64,000 nt of DNA from Lachancea kluyveri NRRL Y-12651 (lineage: Eukaryota; Ascomycota; Saccharomycetes; Saccharomycetales; Saccharomycetaceae): assembly GCA_000149225.2 (NCBI GenBank), contig CM000694.1:124001-188000 (forward strand), written 5' to 3'. The translations under genes were made by a program, and so were the position numbers. A model generated the notes under the pieces. The model ran no database searches, was not told the DNA's origin, and worked only from the letters and a program-made list of their open reading frames with translations. Position 1 is the first letter of the stretch, and each line of letters starts with the position of its first letter. Shown piece after piece: positions 61,595 through 64,000 of this stretch.

Positions 61595-62265
61595 TAGATC
61601 TTGCGACGAAGTCAACTCAATAATAGGTAAAAAATCTTAGATTTAGGTTCAGATCACCTCACAGTAATGCAGAACTTCAGCAAAAAAAAAACTAAAGCGG
61701 AGAATCCAGTGAATCAGGAGCAAAGAAAGAGGTTCAAACATTTTTACCTTTTTGTGTACCGATCAAAGTTAACATCAAACTGGCATGCCTGTAAAGCTGA
61801 CAGTCGTATTTGCGTCGCAGATTCCCTGGTCCATTTTGCCTCCGGAAATCGCCAAGTGAGAAACAAATGAGGTCTAAGATTCCCATTGAAAGAAAAAAAT
61901 GGCCGTGTTTGGTGTTGAAGAAACAATGATATATCTGGCGAAGGGTCTAATCTCATACGCTTTGGAAGTGTACAGGGTTTGCGGATAGTGCACGTTCAAG
62001 GTGAAAACTGTGATCGCCCGAAAAGTCTAAGGCAAAGGATACATTCAACATAGACAAACTACGGAAGTGTTCAAAGTGCGCATGCATGACATTGTCGCGG
62101 ATACTAGAGTCTAAAAAATTCGCTTTCGTATAAAAGAGGTATAAAAAAAGCACTTCTTTTCAAGTATTCGCTCGGTGAACCATGTACTTACCGATCTATC
62201 ATAAGAGGGGTGTGCAGCAAATATAGAGAATTAGAAGTTAAAATTTTGAAAAAAAATGATAAAAC
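61595..62265. other. Intergenic region between SSP1 and 6-phosphogluconate dehydrogenase
   Basis: This 671-base stretch is the SSP1 promoter and the 3' region of the dehydrogenase gene. It carries a perfect middle sporulation element at 61808-61816 and a second core, TTTTTGTG, near 61748-61755. No gene is seen. Confidence 0.55.
61808..61816 (-). promoter_or_regulatory. Middle sporulation element (Ndt80 type) upstream of SSP1
   Basis: GACGCAAAT on the minus strand, the same strand as SSP1, fits GNCRCAAAW at every position, about 215 bases upstream of the SSP1 ATG. It is expected for a middle meiotic gene. Confidence 0.6.
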
Positions 62266-63730
62266 TTAAGCTTGGTAAGTAGAAGCAGAAACGTTACCAC
62301 CTTTACCAGTCCAGTTAATGTGGATGTCTTGACCAGCAGGCAAGTGGTCGTCAGCACATTCTGGTAGGACCTTGAAAGTGTGAGCACCGAAGTAGTCACG
62401 TTGAGCTTGCAACAAGTTAGCAGGCAATCTCTCGGATCTGTAACCGTCGTAAAAGCCCAAAGCTGTAGAGAAGGCTGGAGTTGGAATACCCCAGGTAGCA
62501 GCCAAACCAATGGTTCTTCTCCAACCTTGTTGAGCCTTGGTGATAGCTTCGGTAAAGAAGTTGTTGAACAATAAGTTTTCCAATTCTGGGTTCTCTCTGT
62601 AAGCCTTGGTGATCTCAGCCAAAAAGACAGATCTGATGATACAACCACCTCTCCACATCAAAGCAATAGCTGGGTTGTTTAACTTCCAACCGTAAGTCTT
62701 ACCAGCTTCACGGATCAACATGAAACCTTGAGCATAAGAGATAATCTTGGAAGCGTACAAGGCTTGTTCCAAGTCATCAACGAATTGTTGTCTGTCCTTG
62801 ACGACATCTTTGGCGATGGTTGGACCTGGCAAAACCTTAGAAGCTCTGATTCTTTCATCCTTTAGAGAGGATAGACATCTGGCAAAAACGGCTTCACCAA
62901 TCAAGGTAACAGGCATACCTAAGTCCAAGGCATTGATAGCGGTCCACTTACCGGTACCCTTTTGGCCGGCAGAGTCCAGAATCTTTTCAACCAATGGTGT
63001 ACCATCAACATCATCGTACAACAAAATGTCCCTGGTGATTTCAATCAAGAAGGAGTCCAAGACACCCTTGTTCCACTTGGTGAAAACTTCACCGATTTCT
63101 TTATCAGTGAAACCACCGACTCTCTTCATGATGTCGTAAGCTTCAGTAATCAATTGCATGTCACCGTATTCGATACCGTTATGGACCATCTTAACGTAGT
63201 GACCAGCACCGGCAGGACCAACCCAATCACAACATGGTTCACCATCGGACTTGGCAGAAATGGCTTGGAAAATTTCCTTAATGTGTGGCCAAGCTTCTTC
63301 AGCACCACCTGGCATCAAAGATGGACCGTAACGGGCACCTTCTTCACCACCAGAGACACCGGAACCGACAAAGTAAATACCCTTACCCTTTAATTCTTCG
63401 TAACGTCTGTTAGAGTCTGGGAAGTGAGAGTTACCACCATCGATGATAATATCGCCCTTGTCCAAGTATGGCAACAATTGTTCGATGAAAGCATCGACAG
63501 CGGCACCGGCCTTAACCAACAAGATAATTCTTCTTGGTCTCTTTAGGTTGTCGATCAATTCCTTGACGGAGTGAGCACCAATGATAGACTTACCCTTGGC
63601 TTCATTTTCCAAGAAGTGGTCGACTTTAGAGACGGTTCTGTTGTAAGCAACAACAGTGTAACCGTGGTCAGCAGCATTCAAAATCAAGTTTTGACCCATA
63701 ACGGCCAAACCGATCAAACCAATATCACCA
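62266..63730 (-). CDS. GND1: 6-phosphogluconate dehydrogenase, exon 2 (exon 1 beyond window)
   Basis: This cytosolic enzyme of the oxidative pentose phosphate pathway yields ribulose 5-phosphate and NADPH. Exon 2 encodes 487 residues from [14 protein letters not shown] (NADP site) through [32 protein letters not shown] and [13 protein letters not shown] (catalytic Lys) to the end [12 protein letters not shown] first exon of ATG plus two bases would give MSGDIGLIG, like S. cerevisiae MSADFGLIG, and exactly 489 residues, the same as GND1. It sits where the chromosome VII and VIII tracks meet, so it is the single ancestor-like copy of GND1 and GND2. Strong codon bias suggests high expression. 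There is no in-frame ATG start in exon 2. Confidence 0.93.
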
Positions 63731-64000
63731 CTAATGTCAAAAATCCTAGTTAGTAATCATGCTTACAAATCAGTGATCAAGAGCAAAGATATAAATAGCA
63801 GAAAGGTATCAGCGGAAAGAAAGAATTGCAGGTAATCGGAAAAAGAAGATTACATGAGCAGCAACATAATCTTCTATAGTCCTCATCCATAGTCCTCATC
63901 CAAGCCAACTTTTATATCTAACAAAAACGAAAGAGAAAAAAAAAAAGTTGAACTTGTCACGGACAAAAAATCAGCCAGCACGCCTTGATTAGCTTTAACA
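63731..64000 (-). other. Intron of 6-phosphogluconate dehydrogenase gene (3' part)
   Basis: On the minus strand a perfect branch site TACTAAC lies at 63755-63749, followed 17 bases later by the acceptor TTAG ending at 63731. No GTATGT-type donor is present up to 64000, so the intron runs past the right edge and is longer than 270 bases. S. cerevisiae GND1 and GND2 have no intron. Confidence 0.85.

Overview
The window is nuclear DNA of a budding yeast (Saccharomycetaceae). It is AT-rich and gene-dense, with almost intronless genes that can be named one by one against Saccharomyces cerevisiae. The species cannot be named from this sequence. The gene order, however, points to a lineage that did not undergo the whole-genome duplication, such as the Zygosaccharomyces/Torulaspora/Zygotorulaspora group; a Lachancea/Kluyveromyces-type relative is a weaker possibility.

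Layout: positions 1-40120 carry, interleaved, the genes that S. cerevisiae keeps on two separate chromosomes: chromosome XIII (LCB1, YMR295C, JNM1, HER2, GOT1, TDA1, HAS1, ABZ2, HSH155) and chromosome VII (EFG1, SLH1, YTA7, HUA1, FOL2, YGR266W, MES1, BUD32, APL6). From 40406 onward the chromosome VII track continues (TNA1, RAD2, MTM1, 6-phosphogluconate dehydrogenase), but its partner becomes chromosome VIII (GPI16, IKI1, KOG1, PFS1, SSP1, 6-phosphogluconate dehydrogenase). Each track keeps its order and relative orientation. Only SAY1 is clearly missing.

The 27 protein genes are mostly housekeeping: sphingolipid synthesis (LCB1), rRNA processing (EFG1, HAS1), ribosome quality control (SLH1), dynactin (JNM1), mitochondrial Gln-tRNA amidation (HER2), chromatin (YTA7), vesicle traffic (GOT1, APL6, HUA1), folate (FOL2, ABZ2), translation and tRNA modification (MES1, BUD32, IKI1), splicing (HSH155), GPI anchors (GPI16), TORC1 (KOG1), nicotinic acid uptake (TNA1), DNA repair (RAD2), manganese-dependent mitochondrial function (MTM1), sporulation (PFS1, SSP1) and the pentose phosphate pathway. 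Two genes need splicing: GOT1 has a 56-base intron, and the 6-phosphogluconate dehydrogenase gene has its first exon beyond the right edge.

There are two tRNA genes, Lys(CUU) and Val(CAC). Next to the Val gene lies a nested pair of solo LTRs closely resembling the Ty1/Ty2 delta element. Four intergenic stretches are unusually long (23.6-25.7, 27.2-29.1, 42.4-43.5 and 50.9-54.1 kb), and I found no recognisable protein gene in them. I found no convincing new biological system. The most useful observations are the undivided ancestral gene order, the two introns, the middle-sporulation promoter sites, the GPI16 luminal extension and the delta-like LTRs in a probably non-duplicated genome.
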